DNA of 64,000 nucleotides. Origin: JAOZTV01 sp965371805. Its GTDB lineage: Bacteria > Acidobacteriota > Aminicenantia > UBA2199. The stretch spans positions 151,746-215,745 of the forward strand of contig CBDUZW010000001.1 in assembly GCA_965371805.1 (NCBI GenBank), in the 5' to 3' direction. The notes beneath the pieces were generated by a model that was given only the letters and a program-made list of their open reading frames with translations, had not been told where the DNA came from and did not search any database. The position numbers and the translations under genes are program-made. Positions within the stretch are counted from its first letter, which is position 1. Each line of letters starts with the position of its first letter. Positions 17,516 to 25,708 of this stretch are shown here, piece after piece.

Positions 17516-17572
17516 TTTGGGGACAATATGGGACGGAGTTTTTATTTTTAACCTTGCCTGGTGCCTGGCACC
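17516..17572 (+). repeat. island repeat copy 4 (partial) with GGTGCCTGGCACC palindrome
   Basis: A short version of the repeat (TTTGGGGAC, then GGGACGGAG and a T-rich block) is followed at 17560-17572 by the perfect palindrome GGTGCC-T-GGCACC. A further CCAGGTGAGGACGGGG lies just downstream. Such palindromes resemble REP sequences mobilised by IS200-like RAYT transposases, but no transposase gene is in the window. The rest of 17374-17696 is AT-rich with no gene. Confidence 0.55.
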
Positions 17573-17696
17573 AAAAAGCATACCAGGTGAGGACGGGGCA
17601 TCATGATCGGCTGGCCCCTTTTTGTTTATAGTGCTGGAAGTTATTATAATTAAGTTAAAAAAACATAAATTTTATAGCAGAATTCACAAAGACCTA

Positions 17697-17969
17697 TTAT
17701 ATAAGTTCAATAACTAAATTTTTACCAAGTGCTTTTGCGTAATTTTTAATTGTTGATAATTTAATGTCTTCAGCATGATTTTCTATTCGTGAGATATTCC
17801 CTTTGTATGTTTTCATTTTTTTTGCAATTTCTTCCTGTGTTATCCCAGAATTTTTTCGTGCATTCTTTAAAATATATCCAATTTTAAAAAGTTCAAATTC
17901 TTCATCAAAGTTTTCAAATTCTTTTTTGTCTTTTTTTAATTCTTCAATTACATCATTTAATTCGATCAT
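17697..17969 (-). CDS. HigA-type antitoxin, XRE-family HTH
   Basis: The 90-residue protein has a helix-turn-helix of the Cro/XRE type at about 30-85 (L-K-N-A-R-K-N-S-G-I-T-Q-E-E-I-A-K-K-M, then N-I-S-R-I-E-N and the final helix). Its start overlaps the toxin's stop by 4 bases. It would neutralise the toxin and repress the shared promoter. Toxin-first order is characteristic of HigBA-type modules. Confidence 0.85.
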   Translation of the reverse strand: MIELNDVIEELKKDKKEFENFDEEFELFKIGYILKNARKNSGITQEEIAKKMKTYKGNISRIENHAEDIKLSTIKNYAKALGKNLVIELI

Positions 17970-18313
17970 TTTCCCCTCCCTAAAAAAATTTCTTTATATT
18001 TTTGGGCTATTTTTATCTCTTCCTTAGGTGTTTTTTGTTGTTTTTTAATAAATCCATTTGTCAATACAACAATATTATCCTTATGGAAAAAAAAGAAAAC
18101 CCTATAACTATTAGAACCAAATTTTTTTCTTGCCTCCCATATTCCATCACTATTTTTTAGTTTTTTAAAATACGGTTCTTTTAAAATTTCAATGGTCTCT
18201 AATAGTTTTAAAATTTTAAGTAACTCTTTTTGAATCTTAGTTTCTAAATCCATAATAAAATCTTTTACTGCGCTAGAGCCTTCCTTAACTTCAAAAAATA
18301 TAACAGTTCTCAC
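17966..18313 (-). CDS. HigB / phage Gp49-like toxin (RelE superfamily)
   Basis: The 115-residue protein matches the Gp49-like HigB pattern: I-W-E-A-R-K-K-F-G-S-N-S-Y-R-V-F-F-F-F near residues 60-78, then N-G-F-I-K-K-Q-Q-K-T-P-K-E-E-I-K-I-A near 88-105. Such toxins cut mRNA at the ribosome. The start is a GTG only about 6 bases from the predicted -10 element and there is no ribosome site, so the message may be nearly leaderless. It lies between two copies of the island repeat. Confidence 0.85.
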   Translation of the reverse strand: MRTVIFFEVKEGSSAVKDFIMDLETKIQKELLKILKLLETIEILKEPYFKKLKNSDGIWEARKKFGSNSYRVFFFFHKDNIVVLTNGFIKKQQKTPKEEIKIAQKYKEIFLGRGK

Positions 18314-18318
18314 ATATA

Positions 18319-18347
18319 ATGTTATTATAGATGATAACGTTTGTCAA
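18319..18347 (-). promoter_or_regulatory. promoter and likely operator of higBA
   Basis: On the minus strand TTGACA (18347-18342) is followed after 17 bases by TAACAT (18324-18319). An inverted repeat GTTAT-N8-ATAAC at 18321-18338 lies between and over these elements, a suitable place for autorepression by the antitoxin. Confidence 0.5.
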
Positions 18348-18411
18348 CAAAAATATATTTTTTTATTTTAATAAAATTCTTTAAAATTCTTGCCTGATCC
18401 CTTTTTGCCTC

Positions 18412-18505
18412 TCAAATCTACATGTATTTCCCGATGCAAAAGAGTTAAAAGCATTAGGCTGGAATAGTGGTCTTGGAGGTCCAGCTGGAAAATTTGTAGA
18501 TATTA
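18412..18505 (+). pseudogene. unidentified coding remnant
   Basis: One frame reads as ordinary protein: V-F-P-D-A-K-E-L-K-A-L-G-W-N-S-G-L-G-G-P-A-G-K-F-V-D-I. It has better codon character than the surrounding DNA, but no start codon, and runs straight into the island repeat. It looks like a fragment of a lost gene of unknown family, possibly left by repeat insertion. Confidence 0.3.
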
Positions 18506-18568
18506 AAATTTTGAGGGACGAAGGTTTAATTTTTTACTTCTTACCTATTGAAAATGATTTTGGTGCCA
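18506..18568 (+). repeat. island repeat copy 5 with GGTGCCAG element
   Basis: Contains TTTTGAGGGACG, GGTTTAATTTTTTACTTCTT and CTATTGA of the family, followed by TTGGTGCCAGTCC. It is the last copy and marks the right edge of the accessory island; housekeeping genes follow. Confidence 0.6.
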
Positions 18569-18640
18569 GTCCACTTTTTTGAGACATCATGATTTGCTTT
18601 TTTTTTTTTTAATTTGTATTATCTTTTTTGGAGGCTATAT

Positions 18641-19591
18641 ATGAAAATTAAAGTAATTGTATTTATGTTTTTTGTTTCTATTGTATCCGGTTTATATTCT
18701 GAAAAAGTCGAGGAACCTTATTTTGGAGAAACAATATCAACACCTGATAAAGTCCTTAATTTTTCAATTATTCTTTTTCATCAAAACTATAAATGGATAG
18801 AATCCAAGAGTGAAGGTAAGTATAGTACCGTTACATTATCAGTAAAAAACAAGAATTCAGATCAATCTTTGAAATGGAATGATTATCGGATCTATCTTCA
18901 ATTTAACGACAATTCAATCATCCATAACTATAAAACAGTGGCAAAAACAGGAAACTATAGTAATAAATATTCAGTAGAGCCTGAAAAGATCAGATACCAG
19001 ACTGTTTGTTTTTTAAAAAAATTCAATTCAGACAATATAAAAAGAGTTTATATCAAAATGACTTCTGCAAACTTTATAGTATTAAGATATTATAAGGGTG
19101 GACCTGTAAAAGCCGAGGAAAACACCAAAGATGCTACCAGCACAATGAGCAATGAGATTGACCCGGAAGCTAGAAAATTACTGTTAAAATTCCTTAACCC
19201 AGGTGCGGACCATAGTTTATTAACAAGATCTCTAAGACCATCAAAAGCTGATTATAAAGCTTTTTTTACAAATAATTCATGGAAAACTGCTATGGATAAA
19301 TATAGTGAGTTATGGGATAAATCTCCTTTTGCTATAAAACCAAATAGCGGACAAACAGAACTATTATTATGGTCTTCAAATATTGAAGATATAAAATACG
19401 GTACAGGAAATGCTTCAAAATTTCCTGGTGGGTACAAAATGATAGTTGATAAAATTGAAACAGGGCACATCATCTACCGTTTTAAATTTGTAAAGCCCGG
19501 TAAAATTACAGGCATGGTATTTGATGGTCTTGTGAAAGTTAACGGGAGATGGGTAATATTTCCTAAACCCTGGAGAGTTTTTCAGAAATAG
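18641..19591 (+). CDS. secreted protein of unknown function
   Basis: The product has about 317 residues and begins with a typical signal peptide (K-I-K-V-I-V-F-M-F-F-V-S-I-V-S-G). The ATG at 18641 is chosen because TTTTGGAGGC stands just before it; an upstream TTG in frame has no such site. The first half (40-150) is beta-rich and resembles the DUF4352-type immunoglobulin-like fold in its strand pattern. The second half (about 185-315) has a separate domain ending in W-V-I-F-P-K-P-W-R-V-F. No family is recognised with confidence. Confidence 0.7.
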   Translation: MKIKVIVFMFFVSIVSGLYSEKVEEPYFGETISTPDKVLNFSIILFHQNYKWIESKSEGKYSTVTLSVKNKNSDQSLKWNDYRIYLQFNDNSIIHNYKTVAKTGNYSNKYSVEPEKIRYQTVCFLKKFNSDNIKRVYIKMTSANFIVLRYYKGGPVKAEENTKDATSTMSNEIDPEARKLLLKFLNPGADHSLLTRSLRPSKADYKAFFTNNSWKTAMDKYSELWDKSPFAIKPNSGQTELLLWSSNIEDIKYGTGNASKFPGGYKMIVDKIETGHIIYRFKFVKPGKITGMVFDGLVKVNGRWVIFPKPWRVFQK

Positions 19592-19596
19592 AAAAT

Positions 19597-20037
19597 CTAT
19601 ACATCAATAATATTGTCATCATCTGAATCCTCAGAGTCGGACCCGTTTTGAGGATAGTTTTGAAAATTTTGAAATTTAAATTTCTTTTTAAAATACTTGA
19701 ATAATATCTTAGCATATAATTGTCTGGTTACTGGAAATATCAGTGAAAAACCAAATACATCGGTCATTATTCCCGGCGTTATAAGCATTATACCACCAGC
19801 CAGTATCAGTCCTCCCTCTAAAAGATCCTTTCCGGGCATAAGCCCCTGACTCAGGTCAGATTTAATTTTACCCAGTACCATTCCTCCTTGAGCCCTTGCA
19901 AAAGAAGCACCAATTATTCCTGTCAGGACAACAATTATTATTGTATTCAGCCACCCTATTTTTTCACCCACAAAAGAGAGAAGGTACAACTCTGCAATTG
20001 GAATAATTGTAAAGAGTAATAATAATCTTAATAACAT
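19597..20037 (-). CDS. fxsA: FxsA-family membrane protein
   Basis: The 146-residue protein has the FxsA pattern: I-P-I-A-E-L-Y-L-L near the start, then G-A-S-F-A-R-A-Q-G-G around 47-56, and a hydrophobic segment with L-I-T-P-G-I-M-T-D-V-F-G. Three or four membrane segments are followed by an acidic, Asp/Ser-rich tail. In E. coli FxsA is known for affecting phage exclusion when overproduced; its normal role is unclear. It starts 4 bases after nadA ends. Confidence 0.85.
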   Translation of the reverse strand: MLLRLLLLFTIIPIAELYLLSFVGEKIGWLNTIIIVVLTGIIGASFARAQGGMVLGKIKSDLSQGLMPGKDLLEGGLILAGGIMLITPGIMTDVFGFSLIFPVTRQLYAKILFKYFKKKFKFQNFQNYPQNGSDSEDSDDDNIIDV

Positions 20038-20041
20038 AATC

Positions 20042-20947
20042 TTATTGATAACGAATCATCTTATTTAATGCGAACACAGCTTTTTTTGAAATTTCCGGAT
20101 CAATTTTAATCTCATATTTTTTTTCATTTAAAGCATTATAGACATCAATAAGTGAAGTTCTTTTCATATTCGAACATATCTTCGCCCTTAATGCAGGAAA
20201 AAATTCTTTACCCGGATTTTCCCGTTTCATCCTTTCCAATAAACCCTGCTCGGTCGCAACAATAAACTGACTGCTATTTGACTCTTTTGCAAATTTTAAC
20301 ATACCGCTGGTTGACAATACTTCATCCGCTGTTTTAATAACTTCCATTGGCACTTCAGGATGGACAACGATTTTTGCATTAGGATATTTTTCCTTTGTGA
20401 TAAGGACCTCATCTTTAGTGATCCTATTATGAACATAACAATACCCTTCAAACAGTATCATCTTCTTTTCAGGAACCATACTCTGGATATATGCTCCTAA
20501 ATTTTTATCAGGAACAAATATTACCTGTTCAGCTTCGATATTCTTAACGACATTCACTGCATTTGCTGATGTACAGCAAATATCACTTTCAGCCTTTATC
20601 TCCGCACTTGAATTCACATAAGTAACTACTTTTGCATCTGGATGCATCTCCTTTAAATACAATAAATCATCAAGTGTTATCATGTCTGCCATTGGGCAAC
20701 CTGCATCAAGCCGGGGCAGAAGAACAGTTTTTTCCGGTGACAGGATTTTAGCAGTCTCAGCCATAAATTTAACCCCGGCAAAAACTATCACAGGATTATC
20801 TATCTTTGCAGCAATTTTAGCGAGTTCAAGAGAATCACCAAGATAATCAGCCACTAATTGTACCTCGGGAACCTGATAATTGTGTGCAAGAATAACTGCA
20901 TTCATTGATTCTTTTAACTTTTTTATTTTATTTTCTATATTTTCCAT
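20042..20947 (-). CDS. nadA: quinolinate synthase
   Basis: This 301-residue enzyme condenses iminoaspartate with dihydroxyacetone phosphate to quinolinate in NAD biosynthesis. The hallmarks are present: A-H-N-Y-Q near the N-terminus, L-D-A-G-C-P-M-A-D near 80-88, C-C-T-S-A-N-A near 122, E-G-Y-C-Y-V-H near 168, and C-S-N-M-K-R-T-S near 257. The conserved Cys would hold the 4Fe-4S cluster. Length is normal for the short class. No nadB or nadC lies nearby. Confidence 0.93.
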   Translation of the reverse strand: MENIENKIKKLKESMNAVILAHNYQVPEVQLVADYLGDSLELAKIAAKIDNPVIVFAGVKFMAETAKILSPEKTVLLPRLDAGCPMADMITLDDLLYLKEMHPDAKVVTYVNSSAEIKAESDICCTSANAVNVVKNIEAEQVIFVPDKNLGAYIQSMVPEKKMILFEGYCYVHNRITKDEVLITKEKYPNAKIVVHPEVPMEVIKTADEVLSTSGMLKFAKESNSSQFIVATEQGLLERMKRENPGKEFFPALRAKICSNMKRTSLIDVYNALNEKKYEIKIDPEISKKAVFALNKMIRYQ

Positions 20948-20956
20948 TATTTACTC

Positions 20957-22468
20957 CTAATACTGATATATTTGTCTATACTTATTATCAATATAGTCTA
21001 AAAAATATTGAGGATTTAAACTTTCTCCTGTGACGTTTTCACATAATTCCCCTGCATTATATACAGAACCATGGGTATGAATATTTGTCCTGAGCCAATC
21101 CAATATTTTATTAAAATTTCCTCCAGAGATTTGTTCCTCAATATTTCCCAAATCTTTCTTCATACTATTATAAAATTGAACGCCATACATATTTCCGAGT
21201 GCATATGTAGGAAAATACCCCATAAGTCCCGCTGACCAGTGTACATCCTGTAAAACACCATCTCTATCATTCTTTGGCCTTTTACCAAGATACTGTCCCA
21301 TTTTATCATTCCAAATTTCAGGAAGGTCTTCGACCTTTATTTTACCACCCATTAAATCCATTTCAATATTAAATCTCAATATAATATGAAGATTATAGGT
21401 TACCTCATCTGCTTCAACTCTAATCAAAGACGGCTGTACCTTATTAATACCTTCATAAAAATCATCTAAGTTAATGTTTTTTAATTCGTTTTTATACATC
21501 CCTTTCAATCTGGGATAGTAATACTGCCAGAATTCATAACTACGCCCAATCTGGTTTTCCCACATTCTGGACTGAGATTCATGTATCCCCAGTGATGTCC
21601 CGCTTGCAAGAATATTGCCCTGAATCTGATCTGAAAAACCCAGCTCATACAGTGCATGTCCCGCTTCATGGATATTACTAAACAGTCCGCTCAGTAAGGA
21701 CGCTTCCCTATATCTTGTTGTAATTCTTACATCCTTAGGCCCTAGAGTAATTGTAAATGGATGGGCAGATATATCCAGTCTACCACTTTCCATAAGATAA
21801 CCCATATCTTTAATTACCATCCTTCCAAATTTATCCTGTGCTTCCTTGGAAAATTTTTTTTCAAGGAAACTTGTGTCAACCTGTTCTGTGGTTCGGATTT
21901 TTCTAAGAATTTCTGACAAACCCTTTTGTAGTTTGTTAAAAATAACCTTAATTTCATCAGATTTCATATAGGGCTCATATTCATCTAAAAGGGCATCATA
22001 GGGGTGGGATTCAAATCCCAGTTTATCAGATTTTTCTTTTAATAAGTCAAGAATTATCTTTAAATTAGGGACAAATAAATTAAAATCATTTTTTTTTCTG
22101 GCATTTGCCCATATACTTTGAGCAAGACTTGTCTCCTTTGCAAGGGCAGAAATAAGTTTAGTTGGCAATTTTTTGGATTTATTAAATTCTCTGAAAAAAT
22201 TTTTGACAAAAGCGATATCAGCTATCGAATATTTACTACTGGAAACTTCACCCTTTTCATTTAAATCTAATTTTTCAAAAATTGTCTCAATTTCACCAGA
22301 TGTACTTTTTTCATGAAGAATTTCACTTAAATATGCTATTTGTTCTGATCGCCCCTGTACCCCATTTTTGGGCATCTTTGTTTCCTGATCCCAATGTAAT
22401 AATTCAATTGCATTTGACAATATTGTCAATTGTCTGCCTTTTTCTTTTAATTTATTCAAATATTCCAA
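20957..22468 (-). CDS. carboxypeptidase Taq (M32 metallopeptidase)
   Basis: The enzyme has about 503 residues and a zinc-binding H-E-A-G-H near residue 260, followed about 30 residues later by the family's H-E-S-Q-S-R-M-W-E-N, which supplies the third ligand. The M32 signature D-V-R-I-T-T-R-Y is also present. It releases C-terminal amino acids from peptides in the cytoplasm. The open frame extends to an ATG at 22510, but a TTG at 22468 sits 9 bases after AGGAAGGAG and avoids overlap with the kinase gene upstream, so it is taken as the start. Confidence 0.9.
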   Translation of the reverse strand: MEYLNKLKEKGRQLTILSNAIELLHWDQETKMPKNGVQGRSEQIAYLSEILHEKSTSGEIETIFEKLDLNEKGEVSSSKYSIADIAFVKNFFREFNKSKKLPTKLISALAKETSLAQSIWANARKKNDFNLFVPNLKIILDLLKEKSDKLGFESHPYDALLDEYEPYMKSDEIKVIFNKLQKGLSEILRKIRTTEQVDTSFLEKKFSKEAQDKFGRMVIKDMGYLMESGRLDISAHPFTITLGPKDVRITTRYREASLLSGLFSNIHEAGHALYELGFSDQIQGNILASGTSLGIHESQSRMWENQIGRSYEFWQYYYPRLKGMYKNELKNINLDDFYEGINKVQPSLIRVEADEVTYNLHIILRFNIEMDLMGGKIKVEDLPEIWNDKMGQYLGKRPKNDRDGVLQDVHWSAGLMGYFPTYALGNMYGVQFYNSMKKDLGNIEEQISGGNFNKILDWLRTNIHTHGSVYNAGELCENVTGESLNPQYFLDYIDNKYRQIYQY

Positions 22469-22484
22469 AATACAAATCTCCTTC

Positions 22485-23651
22485 CTATACAATTCTCTTT
22501 GATTCTTCAATTATCTCCTGCATCTTGTCAAATAAAACATCCTCCGGTTCATCTCCTAACACCATATGATATGTCCCTCTATCAATATAGAAATCTTTTA
22601 CATGTATAGTTTTCTCTACATATTCATCCATTCTTTTCAGGATAACATCTATATCTGTATCATATATTCTTTTTTGTGCTGTGCTGCCCCTTGCCTTCAA
22701 ACTTTTAATAGATTTTAAGGTAGGCATAGTAATATGTATCATACATGAGACAGTTGTATTTAGTCTCTGAAGAAGTCCATCCAGAATATATGCCTGGACA
22801 ATTGTTCTTGGAAATCCATTAAAAAAGAAGCCATTTACTCCTGAACTTGTTTTAATTTTTTCTTCAATTAATTTTATCGCGATCTCATCTGGAACATGTT
22901 CTCCCATATTCATCCGTTCCTGAGCTAATTTCCCCAGCTTAGATCCCTTTTGTATCTCTTCTCTGAGCATCTCCCCCGTGGCAATTAGAACCATATTATT
23001 CGCTTTTGCGAGTCTTCTGGACATTCTTCCCTTCCCTGCTCCCGGAGGTCCAAAAATAATTATGTTATGCCAGGACTTCTCAAGAACTAAATCTAATAAC
23101 TCAGTTAGTCGCCCGAGAACCTCATCTATTTCACCAATACCATTAACTTTAGTAAATTTCCCCTTTTCCTTGTAAAAATCTGATACAGGCTTGGTCTTTC
23201 TTTTATACTCCAGCAATCTTTCCTTAATTATTTCCTCTGTATCATCTGCCCTATTCTCAATTTTTGCTCTCTTCAACACCCTTTTCATCAATTCATCTTC
23301 AGGAACTTCGAGTCCATACATCGCAGAAAGGGTAGAACCAAATTTAAAGAGCAGTCCTTCCAGAATATATGCCTGAACAACTGTTCTTGGAAATCCATCA
23401 AAGAGAAATCCATTTGCTCCCTTTGTGCCTTTAATTTTATTTTCTATCAATTGAACAATCATCTCATCCGGGACCAGATGTCCTTTCTCTATTATTGTCT
23501 TTGCTTCAGATCCAAGCGGAGTACCGTTTTTTATCTCTTCTCTCAACATATCACCAGTTGATATATAGTGCAGATTATGTTTTTTCATTATTTTCTTTGA
23601 CTGGGTTCCCTTCCCAGCTCCAGGGGGTCCAAATAGCGAAATATTTAGCAT
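22485..23651 (-). CDS. adk: tandem double adenylate kinase
   Basis: This 388-residue protein consists of two adenylate kinase domains in a row. The first (1-190) has G-P-P-G-A-G-K-G (8-15), F-D-G-F-P-R-T and a short R-A-D-D loop with no zinc-finger LID, as in small bacterial enzymes. The second (about 193-388) keeps a P-loop (G-P-P-G-A-G-K-G-R) but has F-N-G-F-P-R-T instead of F-D-G-F-P-R-T and lacks the R-A-D-D segment. It is probably inactive or altered. The first half would interconvert AMP, ADP and ATP. The ribosome site AAGGAG precedes the ATG. Confidence 0.88.
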   Translation of the reverse strand: MLNISLFGPPGAGKGTQSKKIMKKHNLHYISTGDMLREEIKNGTPLGSEAKTIIEKGHLVPDEMIVQLIENKIKGTKGANGFLFDGFPRTVVQAYILEGLLFKFGSTLSAMYGLEVPEDELMKRVLKRAKIENRADDTEEIIKERLLEYKRKTKPVSDFYKEKGKFTKVNGIGEIDEVLGRLTELLDLVLEKSWHNIIIFGPPGAGKGRMSRRLAKANNMVLIATGEMLREEIQKGSKLGKLAQERMNMGEHVPDEIAIKLIEEKIKTSSGVNGFFFNGFPRTIVQAYILDGLLQRLNTTVSCMIHITMPTLKSIKSLKARGSTAQKRIYDTDIDVILKRMDEYVEKTIHVKDFYIDRGTYHMVLGDEPEDVLFDKMQEIIEESKRIV

Positions 23652-23763
23652 TTCATATTCTCCTTATACAAACATTTTAGATAAATTCCCAATTGTTATT
23701 AACATTTTCAATTAGAAGAAAATGGATTATAACATTTTGCAAAAAAAAAACAAATTCTTTCCC

Positions 23764-23792
23764 TTGACAAATACAGGTTTATTTGATAAATT
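23764..23792 (+). promoter_or_regulatory. sigma-70-type promoter of exbD-like gene
   Basis: TTGACA at 23764-23769, 17-base spacer, TAAATT at 23787-23792. An AGGAGGG ribosome site follows just before the ATG at 23817. Confidence 0.65.
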
Positions 23793-23816
23793 TAATACTT
23801 AAAACAGGAGGGATTT

Positions 23817-24245
23817 ATGGGCGGTAGTGTAGGAAAGACAGATAAAGCAAATTCAGAACCTAATATAGTTCCACTTTGCGATATATTATTAGTTTTATTA
23901 ATTATTTTTATGGTCATCATGCCGGTATCACAGCAAGGGATAGATATAAAACTTCCTGAGACAAGCAAACCAGACCCAGAAAACCCACCTCCTCCAAATA
24001 AAGCTATTGTTCTTACAGTTGAAAAAAATGGCGATATTATGATTAATAAAAGGATCGTCTCCAAGCAGATGCTGGAAAGTGAATTAAGTAGAATATATGA
24101 GAGCAGATCCGATGAAGATAGTGTTGTTTTTGTTCAAGGTGATAAAACAATCCCATTTAAAGACATCATGGCTGTTATTGATATAGCAAAAGGTTCAGGG
24201 ATTTTAAAAGTTGCTTTAATACCAGAAAAATATCCAAAAGATTAG
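23817..24245 (+). CDS. exbD: ExbD/TolR-type biopolymer transport protein
   Basis: The 142-residue protein has a short cytoplasmic N-terminus, one membrane segment beginning P-L-C-D-I-L-L-V-L-L-I-I-F-M-V with the conserved Asp near residue 22 that conducts protons, and a periplasmic domain with G-D-K-T-I-P-F-K-D-I near 104. Together with ExbB/MotA-type partners it would power outer-membrane transport or Tol function. No exbB, tonB or tolA gene is adjacent, and the gene has its own promoter and terminator. The partner must be encoded elsewhere. Confidence 0.88.
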   Translation: MGGSVGKTDKANSEPNIVPLCDILLVLLIIFMVIMPVSQQGIDIKLPETSKPDPENPPPPNKAIVLTVEKNGDIMINKRIVSKQMLESELSRIYESRSDEDSVVFVQGDKTIPFKDIMAVIDIAKGSGILKVALIPEKYPKD

Positions 24246-24274
24246 TAATTAATTTTTTTTTTAAATACATATAT

Positions 24275-24312
24275 AAAACTCCCTCTTGTAAAAAAGAAGG
24301 GAGTTTTTTTTT
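24275..24312 (+). terminator. rho-independent terminator after exbD
   Basis: AAAACTCCCT pairs with AGGGAGTTTT (24298-24307) across a 13-base loop, and the stem runs into a long T tract. This is a textbook terminator for the exbD transcript. Confidence 0.85.
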
Positions 24313-24352
24313 ACCTATTAAATGTAGAGAGCATAGAATGGAGGGTTAGAAA

Positions 24353-24868
24353 ATGGTATCAACAGAAGAAAAAAATTTAAAAAAAATACGAGAAGATTTC
24401 ACAGTAGCAATAAAATTATTAAAAAACGAAAAATTTACGGAAGCAACAAAAGCTTTTTCAAAAATTATTGCAGGAAATAAAGATTCCTCTTATACAAGCA
24501 TCACACAGGTTCAAATGCGTTCAAATGTATATAAAGACTATATAAGTTTTAAATTAAGCACTGTAAATAATAAACCTAAAAATGAAGCAGACCTATTAGA
24601 TGCAGGTTTATTGATGTTGAATGCTGGAAAAATTGAAAAAGCTGAATCCCATTTCAATAGTTTAATCAATAAGAAATTTTCAAGTCCATATTTTCATTAC
24701 CTTTTAGCGATTTTAAACATGAAAAAAGACGAGCCAGATGAGGCTCTTCACTTCTTGAAATTGAGTTTTGAAGGAGATGAGAAATTTAAAATCAATGCTT
24801 TTAATGAATCAGATTTTGAAGATCTCAAAGAAAATGAAGAGTTTCAATCAATAATAGAAATAGACTAG
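24353..24868 (+). CDS. TPR-like repeat protein
   Basis: This protein of 171 residues has helical hairpins of tetratricopeptide type: residues 12-45 (A-I-K-L-L-K-N-E-K-F-T-E-A-T-K-A-F) and 80-150 (L-L-M-L-N-A-G-K-I-E-K-A-E-S-H-F, then A-L-H-F-L-K-L-S-F). No signal peptide is present. GGAGGG precedes the start. It is 3 bases upstream of the acyltransferase gene and probably forms one operon with it. Its binding partner is unknown. Confidence 0.7.
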   Translation: MVSTEEKNLKKIREDFTVAIKLLKNEKFTEATKAFSKIIAGNKDSSYTSITQVQMRSNVYKDYISFKLSTVNNKPKNEADLLDAGLLMLNAGKIEKAESHFNSLINKKFSSPYFHYLLAILNMKKDEPDEALHFLKLSFEGDEKFKINAFNESDFEDLKENEEFQSIIEID

Positions 24869-24871
24869 TTT

Positions 24872-25687
24872 ATGAGCCTATCTTTATCTTTTATAAAGTT
24901 AGAAGACAATCAGATAAAATTCAGAGGCGAAAAATTAAGTTTTTGGTTAAAAAAATTTCCATCATTAAAAATAACAGATGAGTCTTCAGACAAAAATGTC
25001 TCAGAAAACCTATTACAAATTGAAAGTGAAATAAAAAAGCATCAACTCAACCTTTTATTAGAAAACAAAGTAGAAATAGAAGACTTCAATAATTTTTACA
25101 TTGAAGGCATGGTTGAAATTGGTGAAAGTTCCAAGGTGGGTTCTGGAGTAATTATAAAAGGCTCAAGTAAGATCGGTAAAAATGTAATATTATATCCAAA
25201 TGTATATATAGAGAACAGTGAAATTGGGAATGACTCAATTCTTCTCCCTGGTTCTGTAATTATTGATTCTACTCTTAAGGGTAATAATAGGATAGGTCCA
25301 TATGCTCATCTCAGGAATGGCGCCATAGTAGGAAAAGACGCTAAACTAGGAAATTTTGTTGAGATGAAAAAAAGTAAATTCGGCGAGGGATCAAAAGCAA
25401 TGCATCTTTCTTATATAGGTGATTCAGAAATAGGTACAAAAGTTAATATTGGTGCTGGAACAATAACTTGTAATTATGATGGAGTTAATAAGAATAAGAC
25501 AATTATTGAAGATAATGTTTTTATCGGTTCAGGTACGGAACTGATTGCACCTGTAAAAATCGGTAAAAACTCTTATGTCGCTGCTGGTTCAACAATAACA
25601 TCTGAGGTACCGGATAATTCTTTGGGAGTTGCCAGAGAAAAGCAGCGTAACATAGAGGGCTGGGTTACAAGAAAAAAGAAAAAGTAG
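24872..25687 (+). CDS. GlmU-C-like hexapeptide N-acetyltransferase
   Basis: The 271-residue protein is dominated by left-handed beta-helix hexapeptide repeats (about 85-245). The end matches the acetyltransferase half of GlmU: G-A-G-T-I-T-C-N-Y-D-G-V-N-K, then I-G-S-G-T-E-L-I-A-P-V and a V-A-A-G-S-T-I-T segment. The uridylyltransferase half normally fused in GlmU is missing; the N-terminal 80 residues are unlike it. It may acetylate glucosamine-1-phosphate with a separate uridylyltransferase, or modify another amino sugar nucleotide. Confidence 0.8.
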   Translation: MSLSLSFIKLEDNQIKFRGEKLSFWLKKFPSLKITDESSDKNVSENLLQIESEIKKHQLNLLLENKVEIEDFNNFYIEGMVEIGESSKVGSGVIIKGSSKIGKNVILYPNVYIENSEIGNDSILLPGSVIIDSTLKGNNRIGPYAHLRNGAIVGKDAKLGNFVEMKKSKFGEGSKAMHLSYIGDSEIGTKVNIGAGTITCNYDGVNKNKTIIEDNVFIGSGTELIAPVKIGKNSYVAAGSTITSEVPDNSLGVAREKQRNIEGWVTRKKKK

Positions 25688-25708
25688 AGAAATCATAAAA
25701 TATAAAAA

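Noticed and set aside
13481..18568. Island as a true integron
   Set aside because: No tyrosine integrase is in the window and the repeats do not show paired RYYYAAC/GTTRRRY cores. Only the cassette-like layout is kept as a finding.
22282..23680. Plus-strand open frames opposite the adenylate kinase and carboxypeptidase genes
   Set aside because: The minus-strand proteins have full catalytic motifs; the plus-strand frames have none and no ribosome sites.
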